64,000 bases of DNA, from positions 23,501 to 87,500 of the forward strand of contig WBZZ01006013.1 in the NCBI GenBank assembly GCA_019918135.1, given 5' to 3'. The first letter of the stretch is position 1; every line of letters starts with the position of its first letter. Both the position numbers and the translations under genes were made by a program. The notes beneath the pieces are model-generated. The model saw only the letters and a list, made by a program, of their open reading frames with translations, made no database searches and had not been told where the DNA came from. Of this stretch, positions 34,274-45,204 are shown piece after piece. This DNA is from Paulinella micropora (Eukaryota; Cercozoa; Imbricatea; Euglyphida; Paulinellidae).

Positions 34274-35284
34274 ATGAGTGAGGAAAATCAACTTGACCAT
34301 AAACATACAATTATTAATACACAGAATGCGGATAGTCTCGGGGGCACACCAACGGGAGAAGTAGTTAAAACAAAAGAAGAAGAAGCCCTTGAAATTCACC
34401 ACCAGAAAAAGAACCCAAAAATATGGAATACCATATGGGTTGATAAACCATTAGACCAAGTCTTTCTTGACTTAGCGGATATGAGTAAGATAAAAGATAA
34501 GAAAGGCAATAAGGGCTATGCTTGGATGCTTGTTTGGATTGATTGCCATTCAAGATATTTAATAATCATTCCACTAAAAAATAAAACAGCAAAAGAAGTA
34601 TATTGTGCTTTGAAATCTATACCTTATAAACCAAAGTCAATTACAACTGACAGCGGAGGAGAATATAAAGGTGCTACTCGTGATTATTTTATTGAAAATG
34701 GAATTAAACACGATGTCGTTGAAGTTGGCGACCATAGAGCGCTTGCGGTTGTTGATAGAGTAATAAGAAGTATTAGGAGATGGCTTGACCTTTTATTTGA
34801 AACTAATAGAAATTTTGACTGGGTAAGTTATATTCAAGACTTAGTCAATGCGTACAATCATAAAGTTCATAGAGGAATTCAAGCCAAACCTGTGGATGTC
34901 TTTGCTAGAAGAGATAAAAATAAACAGACTATCACTCGGGATAACCTTATTAATGAATTCAATGTTGGCGATAATGTAAGAAAAGAAAATAAAAGGAATA
35001 TTTTCTCCAAAGGTGGTAAGACTTTCAGCAAGATTATTTATAAAGTCAAAGGATGAAAAGGGTTTAAAATCATACTAAATAGCGATGAGTTGGTAAGCCC
35101 TCGTGATTTATTGAAAACTGAATTTAATAAACCAATAGACGAAGAAAAAGATATGAAGGAGCAAACTAAAGAAGTTATCAAAGAGAAAAAGACAAAAGAA
35201 TTATTAAAAAGAGAAGACATTCAACCAGAGAATATTAGGACTTCAAAGAGAGAAAAAAAGGCAAAGGTAATATTGGATTTATGA
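34274..35284 (+). CDS. int: rve integrase, copy 2, with the same in-frame TGA
   Basis: Differs from copy 1 by Cys for Tyr in KEVYxALKS. The TGA at 35054-35056 and the open continuation to 35284 are unchanged. Confidence 0.85.
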
Positions 35285-35574
35285 GCAAAAAAATAAAAGG
35301 TATATATTTAAGTGAAGATACATCCTTCAGATTTGAACCCACAACCTAAAATCTCAATGACTGCGTTGAACCCGTTAGTATCTTCACCTAATATACCTGA
35401 CAATGATACAAGAAAAATGGTATTTGAAGTATTGCCACCAGTCTATTTTTTTTAAGAAAATTCTAGAAAATTCTATTTCCGGAATATCACCATGCGACAC
35501 CAAAACACGGCGGTGTCGCAGTGTCGCAGAGGTTGCGACAGAATTTCGCTTTTTTGTCGCAGTGTCGCAAAAAG

Positions 35575-36100
35575 ATGGACTTAATTCCAAGCAGAACCAA
35601 AACTAAAACAGATTGGTTGGAGGAATACGAAATTCGTAGAACAAGTAAGGATAGACTAAATAAGGATAAATAATATGCGAAGAAAGAATTTCTAAAATAG
35701 ACAAAGAAATTACTCGTCTAGTTGAAAAGAAACAGCCTGACATAGTAAAACTAGAGGCTATTAATGAGATGTTAGAACGATTAAGTATTGAAAGTAATGA
35801 AGTAGATGAGGATAAACTTATTCGCTTGAGAAAAAAGAAATTGGAACAGAAAAAAGTAAAGAATTAGATAATTTCTATAGATGGAAAAAAGATAATCGCG
35901 GACAACTTTCCGCAATTGTCATGAATAATATTATTGCTGGTATTGAGAACGAGCATTTATCGTTTAATGTTTCGTTTAACAAATATTCAAGCGATGGTAT
36001 TAACGAGCACGTAAATGATAGTATTAACATTAAACGAGAACACAATAGAAACATGCACAGAGTCTATAGAACCGAGAGTGCGGATAGCAACTCGGATTAA
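35575..36100 (+). pseudogene. Decayed coiled-coil gene, copy 2
   Basis: The first A-run is one shorter than in copy 1, so MDLIPSRTKTKTDWLEEYEI reads further, to a stop at a shared lesion. A second A-run, before the RGQ region, is also one shorter, which breaks the long 3' frame that is open in copy 1. The two copies have thus decayed differently since duplication. Confidence 0.65.
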
Positions 36101-36286
36101 AAAAGACTTTGTATCAAATGGTTTTCTTAAAAACCAAGGTGTTTAACACCCCACCCTAATTCAAAGGAATTTCTATTACACATGCTTTTTGGTGTGTGTA
36201 ATAGAATATGGGAGAGCCGAATGAAGTAGCAGACCAACTCGGCGAAATCAACATCGCTGGGGATGGTACGTCCTAACTCTATTGTA

Positions 36287-36324
36287 ATCTCAAACATGTT
36301 TGAAATCTCCAACGTGTTGGAGAT
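36287..36324. repeat. Two overlapping 20-bp palindromes, copy 2
   Basis: Same as 21483-21520. Confidence 0.65.
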
Positions 36325-36328
36325 ACTA

Positions 36329-36658
36329 ATGATAATTAATATGATTGTAGGTTTTTGGAAACCATGGGGCGAGCTTGAACCTGAAGCCTCTGCGGAGTTT
36401 AAGAACCCAAAGATAGTTAGGGTTCCAAGGGAATTCGCTCAACTTGATAGGAAAAAAATAACTTCTTTTCATGCCGAGCGAAAATATTTCGTTCGAAACC
36501 CCGTGCAGAGAACTGATAATTATTCGTTCGCGTGGGTTGAGAGAGATGAAACCATGAAAAACCCCAGAAAGATTTCTTTCTTGCTTCTCTTGGTAAGGAG
36601 GAGAGGAAATTCTCGTATTTCCTTCGCTGTCAGCCTTGACCAAGAAGGTTGGCGGTGA
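36329..36658 (+). CDS. Hypothetical 109-aa protein, copy 2
   Basis: Identical to the 21525-21854 product; same doubt about strand and coding. Confidence 0.3.
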   Translation: MIINMIVGFWKPWGELEPEASAEFKNPKIVRVPREFAQLDRKKITSFHAERKYFVRNPVQRTDNYSFAWVERDETMKNPRKISFLLLLVRRRGNSRISFAVSLDQEGWR

Positions 36659-36779
36659 TGAAGGTTCTATCAATTGGGTTGTCCCACTTGAGTTGTAAGA
36701 AAAGTCCATTTTCCAAAAAGGGGCTTATTTTATTAAATAAGGGTTTTTCGGTCATCTTTTATTTTTTCTCTCAGTGCTC

Positions 36780-36913
36780 TGTGGAGGGCTCTTTGGGGTG
36801 TTTTGTGCTCTTGTATTGATTGTGCGCCAAATCAATAGGAAGGGCTAATCGTTTGTAAAAGCGTCGTTTTAAGGCACGAAAAAACGACCTTAAAAAAACG
36901 ATATTATACTACT
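36780..36913 (-). repeat. PLV-1 right TIR, copy 2
   Basis: Identical to 21976-22109, followed by CATACC and copia gag. No left TIR partner exists in this copy. Confidence 0.9.
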
Positions 36914-37892
36914 CATACCTGGCAAATGCTTTGCAGGGGCACCCAGCGATGTTGACTATACGAAGGGCAGGTAACCATCCAAGAGAGATGTGGGCGAGAT
37001 TAAGTGAGAAGTTTGCTTTGTTAGGGCCCATTTCGAATAATAAGTTGTTGCAAGAAATGTTTACTGACAAGATAACAGAGAAGACAAAGATAGAAGACTG
37101 GATAGAACGTCAGGCACATAGGTACGAGAAGCTAGCTCAGCGAAACTTGGCGTTTCCGGATCAGTTCACGTGTGTGGCCACGTTGCAGTGGATTAGAGAA
37201 GCTAAGCATTTAATGTTAGGAGATGTGGGTGGACCATTATATTGGTCCAGAGCAGATGACGATAAGCCTAGTTACGATGAATTGTGTGCTCGGATACAGG
37301 AGATGGAGCAGGCGGTCGAGGCAAGTCGAGTGGGGAGAAAAATGGGTAACGCACCTTCCTCCCAAGCCGTTTCTGTTTTTTTGGCTGGCGACAACAACTC
37401 GTGCTTAATTGTAAGAACGACAATCACGTAATAAGGAATTGCCGTGTGCGGTGTCTTAGGCCCGACTGCGCTAATAAACCGACTCACACTGGGAGTGAGT
37501 GTAAGGCCCGTGGCCCACCTAGAAAGAATTACAATACCCCCAATCGGAACCAACAACAGCGGTCGGCGCAGCGGGGGAAACAGAACCCCCGACCCAGGTA
37601 CCAAAATAATATAAAATCTAATAACTCACGCGATCTCCGCAAGACGAGAGTGATCGTCAACAAGCCTGCAGCCTTCGTTGCGAAGCCGACGCTGGATAAA
37701 TTCGAAGAAATTGATGACGCGTGGGCCGGTCTGACGGTAGATGCTATGATGAGCGAGAAGCCGGAGCACGGCAAGATTGAGGTAGAGGAGCTATATAAGC
37801 TACCTCCTGAACCCATTAAGGTCGCCAACCCTCTTGCTTTATATGCAGATTACGCATTCGGATCATGTCAGATGGCGGACGTCAACGAATAG
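36914..37892 (+). pseudogene. Copia gag, main part (unit 2)
   Basis: Repeat of 22110-23088 with a substitution near 37436; same frame break and zinc-knuckle region. Confidence 0.75.
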
Positions 37893-38899
37893 GACAAGAC
37901 GAAGGAGGCAACGATGCCTCAGCCGTTGGCAAAGAAGAGCAAGATTGAAGAGCTACCGAAACTGAAGAGGTGCGCTCATATGGAAATCAACGGTACTTGC
38001 GCGTTTTACGACTGTCCTCTTGTCATGGGAGATGATTTAGATACAAACGCACCGTCGACAAGGGGGCGCCTAAGAAGGATAAGGCAGACTCGCCTGTGGA
38101 ATGCGAACACACCGAAACCTGGTTTGAGTTTTGGCCCATAGGTTTGGCAAAAAACCTTGCCGGTGTCAGTCGCGAGCCGGTCTTCGATGATGTGGCCGAG
38201 AAGTACGTGAAACAAGTTGTCGACAAGGATGTGTCAAAGCAGATGATGGTACGGCTCAGTCTACACAAATTACCCAACTTCATAAACGATTCATCACATA
38301 TTTTGTGTGAACATACAGGAGCTTATGTTCAGGGGAAGATCAATGGGGTTACCGAAGTATGGAAGAAGCGCTGGACGGCCACTTCGGAGGGATTGTAATG
38401 ATACGACGAGGAGGCTAGGGTACCCTCTAACCCTGACGACGACGACCTCACGTTGACATTGCCTATTAGGTCGACAACAGGTTTTGTGAGCACCACAACT
38501 GCTACAGGTGCGACTGCGGACACAACGACAGTCGACGAAGGAAGTAATAGCTCTGAAAGTAAGGGGGATAGTGCGGGCGGGGGGGAGCAGATGAGAAATG
38601 AAGGGAAGGAGGAGGAGAAGGTGACAGCGTACGGAGTTATAGCACCGCATATGGACTTTGAGTCTTTCAGTGATTTGTGACCAGTAGAGATATCGTGGGA
38701 GTCACTCTCGAGAGAGAAAAAATAGATGAAAATGATTTTAGAACTAAGCTCAACATGTGGGTTTTCGCGAAGAAACTTTATAGGAGGTTGGATGACCCGC
38801 ACGGGTTTCCAGTGCCACCAAAACACTGGCCTCCGACGTGGAGAGCAGATGCACCGCTTAGTTATATTGTCCTAGAGAGGACCCTGGTACCCATCTAAG
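37893..38899 (+). pseudogene. Copia central region (unit 2)
   Basis: Short shifted frames (37914-38141, 38096-38398, 38453-38680, 38677-38898) between gag and the MYND ORF. One contains CAHMEINGTCAFYDC, a Cys/His group; otherwise no motif is recognised. Confidence 0.5.
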
Positions 38900-39787
38900 A
38901 TGGTTAGGGACAGTGTGTCTTCGTTAGCGTGGCTGCCACACTTTGTAGAATCACAGTCGACAGTGAGAGAGGGGAACGTGGAAGTGAGAAGGCCGATAGG
39001 GGACGTTAGAATTAGGCCAGATACACGTCTAGGAGTTAACAATGAATTAAAAGGACTGACTGGCAATCAGTTACTGACTACAACCACATCATCACACCCC
39101 ACATTGCCCGATGGCCCATGGTACTGGTATATGGATGTTCATTTCTGCTACAATCATGCAACTATCATGGAGATGGAATATTGGAGTCTTAGGTTGGGAT
39201 TCAATATCTACCCGGCGAACTGGCAGGCGATGGTGGGCTTTTGTCAACGATGTGTACGATATCAACCGCCAGGTATTTACCCCGCTGACATGCCCCACTC
39301 ACGCCCTATTCCCCCACGCACATGTGAATACTGCAACATTGAGGAGACACTAATGAGGCCTATGTTTAGGTGTCGGGGTTGCAACTGGGTATTCTACTGC
39401 TGTAAGAAGCATCATAGAAGCGATTGGAGAGTGCACAAGGAGTTTTGTAAATATGCGCAGAGTGAAGAGCTCCGTCGGCTTACGAATTTGGTGCAAATGG
39501 AATTCTTACCGCTGTGCGGTATAGGTTCGGTTCGGTACGACTACGCACTGTTTGCATATCATAGAATGACTAGATATGAGATTGTGCGAGATGGTCCGGC
39601 AGGGGCACGTTACCAACTACCATCCAGGTACGACACTGACAATCTCGCAACCATCTACAAGAAACTTTCTGGTTTTCCTACCTATAGGATAACGAGCGAG
39701 CCTACGATATTGCGAGCTTCGCCAGTGGTAAGGCAGTCTGATTTCATGAGTCACGGGTACACACGAATTTCACGGCCACATTGGTAG
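38900..39787 (+). CDS. Copia-encoded ORF with a MYND zinc finger
   Basis: 295 codons from ATG 38900, the longest intact frame in this part of the element. Residues 142-183 (39323-39448) read CEYC, then FRCRGC, FYCCKKHH, DWRVH, KEFC: the C-x2-C, C-x2-C, YC-x3-H, W-x2-H-x3-C order of a MYND finger, a protein-interaction module of eukaryotic regulators. The N-terminal part (WYWYMDVHFCYNHATIMEME) and the C-terminal about 110 residues match nothing I know. It lies where a copia polyprotein normally passes from Gag to protease, and the protease frame follows after a stop. It could be a captured host domain. Confidence 0.65.
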   Translation: MVRDSVSSLAWLPHFVESQSTVREGNVEVRRPIGDVRIRPDTRLGVNNELKGLTGNQLLTTTTSSHPTLPDGPWYWYMDVHFCYNHATIMEMEYWSLRLGFNIYPANWQAMVGFCQRCVRYQPPGIYPADMPHSRPIPPRTCEYCNIEETLMRPMFRCRGCNWVFYCCKKHHRSDWRVHKEFCKYAQSEELRRLTNLVQMEFLPLCGIGSVRYDYALFAYHRMTRYEIVRDGPAGARYQLPSRYDTDNLATIYKKLSGFPTYRITSEPTILRASPVVRQSDFMSHGYTRISRPHW

Positions 39788-40061
39788 ACGTGGGTATCGG
39801 TGTAAAGGAGAGAAAGGAGAGAGAGAGCAGACGGCGATAGCACTGAGCGCATCACCAGCACAAACAGTACCAACAATAATAGATTCAGGTTGCAACAGAA
39901 CGCTAATCCACACATCTATGCCTATGAGGGATGTGTATGTGGGTGAGCCGGTTAATCTGGCTGGGATAACGGAACACACGATGAGGGTGTCATTGAGGGC
40001 AAAGGCAACGATTCCGATAGTAACAGCAGGACAATTTCTCGTTAAAACCACAAACGACTAG
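39788..40061 (+). pseudogene. Copia aspartic protease
   Basis: A frame with TIIDSGCNRTLIHTSMPM, where DSG (39882-39890) is the retropepsin active-site triad, then a GEPVNLAGI strand region and IPIVTAGQFLV, ending in TAG at 40059. Frame differs from both neighbours. Confidence 0.65.
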
Positions 40062-41730
40062 AAAACCTATTGCGGCTTTAGAATTACACAGAATGTTAGG
40101 CCACGCGGGAGTTAAAGCCATGGAGCAATGGGCACTGAAAAACGACAGAACAATCGCAGGAAAAGGCTGGAGAGAGAAGTTGCCACATGCTTGTGCCGGA
40201 TGCCAACATACAAAGATTACCCGTCTTCCTGTTTACAAAGATAACCCTAAGATAGACTCAGACTTTGAGATAGGAGAGAGTTTGAGCATGGACTTTAGAG
40301 GGCCTTGGCCTGTAAAGTCATTGAGTGGGAATAGATATAAGCTTGTGATAAAGGACGGCATGAGGCAGTTTGGGTTCAACAATTTCTCGCTGACGAGAGA
40401 GGAGAGTATTTACCTACCGTTCGTGGAGAAGGTAGTCGCATTTTTCGCTACACAGACAGGCAGAGCAGTTAAGCAAATAAGATGCGATGGGGAATTTGCT
40501 ACGAACGGCATGATTGATTTTTGCAACGTGAATGGGATCATCCTCAAGCCTTCGCCCAGGGATGAACCGAGGTCTAATCCCATAGCTGAGAGAGAGCACA
40601 GAACTGCAGGGACATGGTCTACTGCAATGAGAATTGATGCATAGTTACCTCCTTCTTTCTGGCAAGAAATGGAACAGGCGGAATGGGCAATCAGAATGAT
40701 AACACCTATGACAAAGGGCAAATATAAAGGAAGATCCCCTTATGAAGTTACCTTAAATAGAAGGCCACCCACTGGCTTTCTACAGCCCATAGGTTGCCTA
40801 GCATGGGTGAGGGCATGGAACCCCAGGAAAGGACTGTCGATAGCAACACCTGGAGTGTTGGTAGGATACAATCTATTTAGACGATTGTACAGGGTTTATT
40901 TGAAGAGAGAGAGAAAGGTTGTGGAGCAACGTAATGTGAGATTCAATGCATTGGTCAGGGGATATACGGCAAATGTGGAGGAGTATCCATGGGGGGGAGA
41001 CAAAGAACGACAGACAGTTATCCGTGATGATGTTGGAACCCTTGATTGGAAAAACGCAACAAATTTACCGGGTGAAACGGGAAATTTGCCTAATGACGAC
41101 AGTTCGACAGAGGCAATGAAAAACGAAAATAGTGAGGACTCATCCATTGTAATAGTTGAGCATAATCCATCAGGCGACTATGACGACGTGCGACGACCCG
41201 CACCAATGCCAGGTCTCGAGATAGCACATGAGGTTGAACTGACACCGATTCGTCCAAGACCACAACTCACAAGCAGGATACCTATTAGAAGACAGGGCAG
41301 AGCTATCAGATTCCCGAAAGCAGGTTTGCCAGTTATTCATGAAAACAAGGGCAAAGCACCTAGGGATATTGAGGGGAACATTTCGTCGTCGAACATAGTG
41401 AGTGGTAGTAGAGTTAGGAAGCAAACCCCAGCTGGCACTTCCACTCACACTTATCGCATAGCAACAACGGATGAAACAGACACACACGAACCCATGTCGA
41501 TCGTAGAAATGGAAGATGGCATAAGATATACTGATATTTGTCTATTTACTCGTGTATTACGAAAACCGGAAAAGATTCTGAGGCAGATGCCAGAGGTGGC
41601 TAAGGCGAGACAGACAGAGATACAAGGATTGTACGATGCAGGGTGTCTGGAATGGTCGACGTGGGCTGAGGCAGATAGGGAAAAGATAAAGCCCCATAAG
41701 GACAGGTTTTGTAGACGCAATCAAGGTTGA
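40062..41730 (+). pseudogene. Copia integrase and start of reverse transcriptase, with in-frame TAG
   Basis: The GAG-pre-integrase region has ELHRMLGHAG and CAGCQHTK (HHCC zinc site). The catalytic core has SMDFRGPW, IRCDGEFAT and PIAEREHRT (D, D, E). TAG at 40642-40644 interrupts; the same frame resumes with SFWQEMEQAEWAIRM, the copia-specific GVLVGYN..RLYRVY region, a disordered linker with many Pro/Arg, and the start of the RT domain before the frame ends at 41730. Confidence 0.8.
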
Positions 41731-42370
41731 TGAGGCTTCCGGTGTTTCAAAATACAAATCACGGTTAGTGATATATGGCAATCAGATGGTGCCATTTCAA
41801 CATTTCAACCCATATGAAACATCATCACCTGTCGCACAGCATATTTTTCTGTTGACTCTATGCTCGTTGCTCGTTGCCATGAATGCATACATCAAACACA
41901 TTGATTTCAGTCAGGCGTACTCCCGTGCAGACATGGGTGAAATTTGTTATGCTATCCCACCGGATGATTTCAAGAGTGTATAGAGACCGAGTGGCATATG
42001 GAAGGTTAGGAAGGCTCTATATGGGTCACCACAAGCAGGACGAAGGTGCTACAATCATATCTCACGGTTTCTGCGCAAGGTTGGGTATTGTCAATCTACG
42101 GTGAATGCTTGTGTGTTTTTCATCAGGAACTCGACAAACAGTTTCCCACCGTCATTCGTCAACGATGTAAGGTCGATGCCGTGGATCGTTTTATTGAGAA
42201 CTGACGACATGCTTGTTTTCTGCCTCAGGGAAGAGCAACATGGTAATTTGGTCCGTCGATTACAGGAAGCAAAGTTTAGGCTGACGGATAAGGGTGACGT
42301 AAAGGTGTTTTGTGGAATGCAGTTTGAGAGGTACGAAAATGGCTTGTTGATACATCAAAAGCATATATAG
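41731..42370 (+). pseudogene. Copia reverse transcriptase (RVT_2), frameshifted
   Basis: Frames carry KYKSRLVIYGNQ, SPVAQHIF, IDFSQAYSRADMGEICYAIP, then after a stop and shift KVRKALYGSPQAGRRCYNHI and LLRTDDMLVF, where TDD stands in for the usual VDD. GDVKVFCGMQFERYENGLLIHQ ends the domain. Confidence 0.75.
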
Positions 42371-42464
42371 ATGGTTTACTGCAGGATCGTGGTTCACCAA
42401 CGCTAAGCCCGCGACGACACCTTGCACGGATCAAGACCCTCAACCAGCTGACGCTGCATCTACA

Positions 42465-43178
42465 TTGAGGCAGTGGCCACTAAGAAAGCTTACAGGTGAG
42501 CTTATATGGCCTATGTCTCAGACACAGCCTCAACTTGCTTATGCTGTGAACAGATTCTGCGTTTATATGCATCGTGAACCGGATGTCGCATATGGGATGG
42601 TTAGTAGAATTTACAGGTTGTTGAGGGACCAGCGCGGGACATTTTTTCCGTCGAATGTTGATTGGAGGACAATAGACTTGCAGACGTACGCGGACGCGGA
42701 TTTAGGTAAATGTAAATTCACGAGACGTTCTCGTTCTGGAGAGCTACAGTACATTACCGGTCCGGTGTTCTGGTCGTCGAGGAGGCAGTCTACGGTTGCG
42801 TTATCAACGCAGGAGTCAGAAACCATCGCGATGTCGGCGGCGACTAGGAATACAGTGGCGATACAGAATTTTTGCAGTGAGTTGGGGATCCCTATCCCAC
42901 AATCGTCGACGGTATACGGCGATAATCAGGGCTCGATATTGACTACAACCAATGGATTTGGTAGTCACAGGTCGAGGCATTTGTCATTGAAGCATCACTA
43001 TATTGTCGAGCTTGAGCGGAAGGGGAGGATTACCAATAGAAAGATCGGAACTACGGAAAACCTTGCTGATGTTTTCACGAAGGCACTCCCGGCTCCACAA
43101 TATTTGAAACTAGTTGATCAATTTACAGTCAGGCTATCTGATTATTTGCGCGAAGACGGTGATTCAACTAGTAGGTGA
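42465..43178 (+). pseudogene. Copia RNase H and 3' end of pol
   Basis: YADADLGKCKFTRRS, VALSTQESETIAM and VYGDNQGS supply the D-E-D set; LADVFTKALP is the conserved copia C-terminus. The frame itself is open and lacks only connection to the upstream RT frame. Confidence 0.8.
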
Positions 43179-43480
43179 ACTTCATTTGGTGACTTTATTA
43201 AAGTCGCATAACTTGTTACGATTACAAGTGCGAAGTTTGTTGTGAAATCGGTTAGAGTTACAAACTTATATTTTCAACGATTTGATCAATGGATTTCAAC
43301 TTCCCTGCAATTACTGGATGGAGTCACACCATTAATTGGGATGAGGCGGCGATATCATGAAAGCTATGAAATTCTCTCTAGTGACGGTGTTAGGAGGCGT
43401 ATTGACTATTCTGCGAGTGCTCTACGTGAGACGTGATCGATTCCACCCTAGCAGAGTTGACTTACTGAGTTCGGGGGGAG
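43179..43480 (+). other. Copia 3' untranslated region and polypurine tract
   Basis: No coding frame of note. GGGGGGAG at 43473-43480 directly before the LTR start is the plus-strand primer tract. Confidence 0.65.
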
Positions 43481-43916
43481 TGTAGGACCGTAATTCCCGT
43501 AATATTCCGTTCCTAATTTTCCGGTAACAATAGAACTCAGAAATGCCGCATTATTACCATTTTTACCGGTTCATTACCAATTTCAATAATCAGGATTAAT
43601 GCCGAATATAATCGTAATTATTTCCTTTAACCACAGTAATATTGCCAATTTGCACATAAACATATACAACCGCACCGATCTATCTTTTATCTAGAACAGT
43701 GACCATGATTCACTCTATTACAGTCATACCATGGTCACTTTATCAGTCATTTATTGAGGTTCTATAAATTCTAGAACACGGAATCACGTGTATGTCACTA
43801 CATTTAATATTTACCATTAGTTATTATTGTCATTAAAGTATGTTTATTGAAACTGCAAAGTTAACTGAATTATAATCGTATTTATATAGATTGCTAAGGA
43901 TGGATTACTCTGGTCC
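43481..43916 (+). repeat. Copia 3' LTR
   Basis: Starts TGTAGGACCG after the polypurine tract and ends near ...GGTCC at 43915-43916. Its right 270 bp match 1507-1775, and it holds the uninterrupted target ATTGCCAATTTGCAC (43641-43655) at the position of the PLV-0 end. Confidence 0.8.
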
Positions 43917-43926
43917 CTTGTCATCG

Positions 43927-44175
43927 TCAAATTCTGGCTGTGTGTCTATCCCCCCCCTCAGTTGCATCTTCCCATACAAACTGAGGCTCAATCGACTCAC
44001 CTACCCTACTGAGATCGAAACGAACATTTCTAACTCCTGATAATACCTTCTGTCCGTCCCAAACTCTGTACAAATTGCGATGCATATCGTATCCTACTAA
44101 CTTTGCCAACTTACCGGGCATGGATCCTTTACCATTTACCTTTCCTACGTGCATCACTCCCATGCACGTATTCAA
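43927..44175 (-). pseudogene. Fragment of another copia integrase
   Basis: Minus-strand frame with PGKLAKLVGYDMHRNLYRVW and RNVRFDLSRVG, equivalent to the GVLVGYN..RLYRVY..RNVRFN part of the main copia element but clearly divergent. There is no ATG; it is a relic flanking the 3' LTR. Confidence 0.6.
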
Positions 44176-44972
44176 TCAGAGCACTGACAAACTTTTAAAC
44201 AGAGTGGACTCTCTGCCACTCTGCTCTGATATCTCTGTACTCACCTTTTCGCTAGGTGAGGCTTTTCCTCCAGGCAAGACTGTTCCGTTCTCAGTTTTGT
44301 GAAATTGTCAGGTATAGATCTACTGAGAAAGTCACTGTCTCTGTCTCTCTCGCGCGGACTGAACCCTGAGCCAATCAAGGCTCATAACCTTTAAGCAATT
44401 AATGCTTTGCGGTTTATACAGAGGTTAGTAGGGTTCTTGGCGGTGAAGCCAAGTGTCCGGTCACAGTATTAATAAAGAGACAAGTCTGAATGCACTGAGA
44501 CAATCTTTAATCAGTCATTGCCCTTTGTGAAAGGAAGGGAAAGTGACCGTGACGTCACTACTCAAAACTGAAACTACATGTCATCGCTCAAAACATGAAA
44601 TTCCAGATAAATAACTTTCAGATGAATTACTTAATAAAGGTAATAGTATGGAAATACTAAAGTTCAGGACTGAAATTAAGTAATAGTGACAAAAAGGCAA
44701 TTGATTGCATCCGTCTAACTTATGTAAAATTACTATGATTAGTATTACTACTTGACTAAAATTGAATTAATAATTCTATGGGAATAACGATTTTGACTCT
44801 CATTGTTAATAAATCGTTTGAAGTCATTCCTGAACGAAATCGAAAACTAGTTAGTGAAGTCGAAACGTAGTGCAGAGGAGAATCTAACGGGCAGGTCGAA
44901 AACAGTAAAATGCCAACGGTAGTGGTTTTGGCTGGTTGCTTAGTAAATAGAAGTGCTTATTTTGATAGTTAG
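44176..44972. other. Unassigned DNA between copia remnant and gypsy LTR
   Basis: About 800 bp without a plausible gene or repeat that I can identify; probably remnants flanking the two retrotransposons. Confidence 0.4.
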
Positions 44973-45190
44973 TGTACTATCCCCAACGATAGCTCAATGG
45001 AAGAGTAAGTCGGTAATATAACCAAACACAGTCCTCAAAAAAGAGAATGATGTCTCGTTATATTAGCTCAGTGACGCATAGACAAAAAGCCACCAAAAGA
45101 CCATGATCAAATTGGCATTTCAGACGTGTCCGGCCAGACGAAATCTATAAATAAGTTTTTTACCGGATAATTCGGGGGGTGATGTCCACA
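44973..45190 (-). repeat. Gypsy 3' LTR
   Basis: TGTACTATCC...GTCCACA on the plus strand, matching 55067-55284. AATCTATAAATAAG is TATA-like. Confidence 0.85.
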
Positions 45191-45204
45191 GTACCCCCTC
45201 CCAG
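45191..45204 (-). other. Gypsy polypurine tract
   Basis: Minus strand reads CTGGGAGGGGGTAC immediately before the 3' LTR. Confidence 0.65.

Larger units (their letters stand above)
24473..36913. mobile_element. PLV-1 copy 2, left-truncated
   Basis: Contains the right 12.4 kb of PLV-1 from within the capsid gene to the right TIR. It lacks the left TIR, the small left genes, polymerase, ExoX-C pair, surface protein and most of the major capsid gene, so it cannot move on its own. It arose by tandem duplication, not by a second insertion. Confidence 0.9.
9667..39276. repeat. Large tandem duplication: 9667-24472 repeated as 24473-39276
   Basis: Unit 1 begins inside the major capsid gene and ends inside the copia MYND ORF. 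At 24472/24473 the copia sequence ...CAGGTAT joins directly to the capsid-gene sequence GTTTTCAAG..., with at most one base of shared sequence. The copia sequence beyond 39276 continues uninterrupted (TTACCCC). The units are 14,806 and 14,804 bp and differ at about 15 positions by eye. Confidence 0.9.
1507..43916 (+). mobile_element. Ty1/copia retrotransposon, interrupted by PLVs and partly duplicated
   Basis: The left LTR remnant and the right LTR (43481-43916) share about 270 bp with five substitutions and one indel. Between them, after removing PLV-1 and the duplication, the order is gag, a MYND ORF, aspartic protease (DSG), integrase (HHCC, DDE), reverse transcriptase and RNase H. Integrase before RT is the copia order. 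The coding parts have several frameshifts and in-frame stops, so this copy is inactive. PLV-1 sits in gag; PLV-0 abuts the truncated 5' LTR. Confidence 0.85.
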
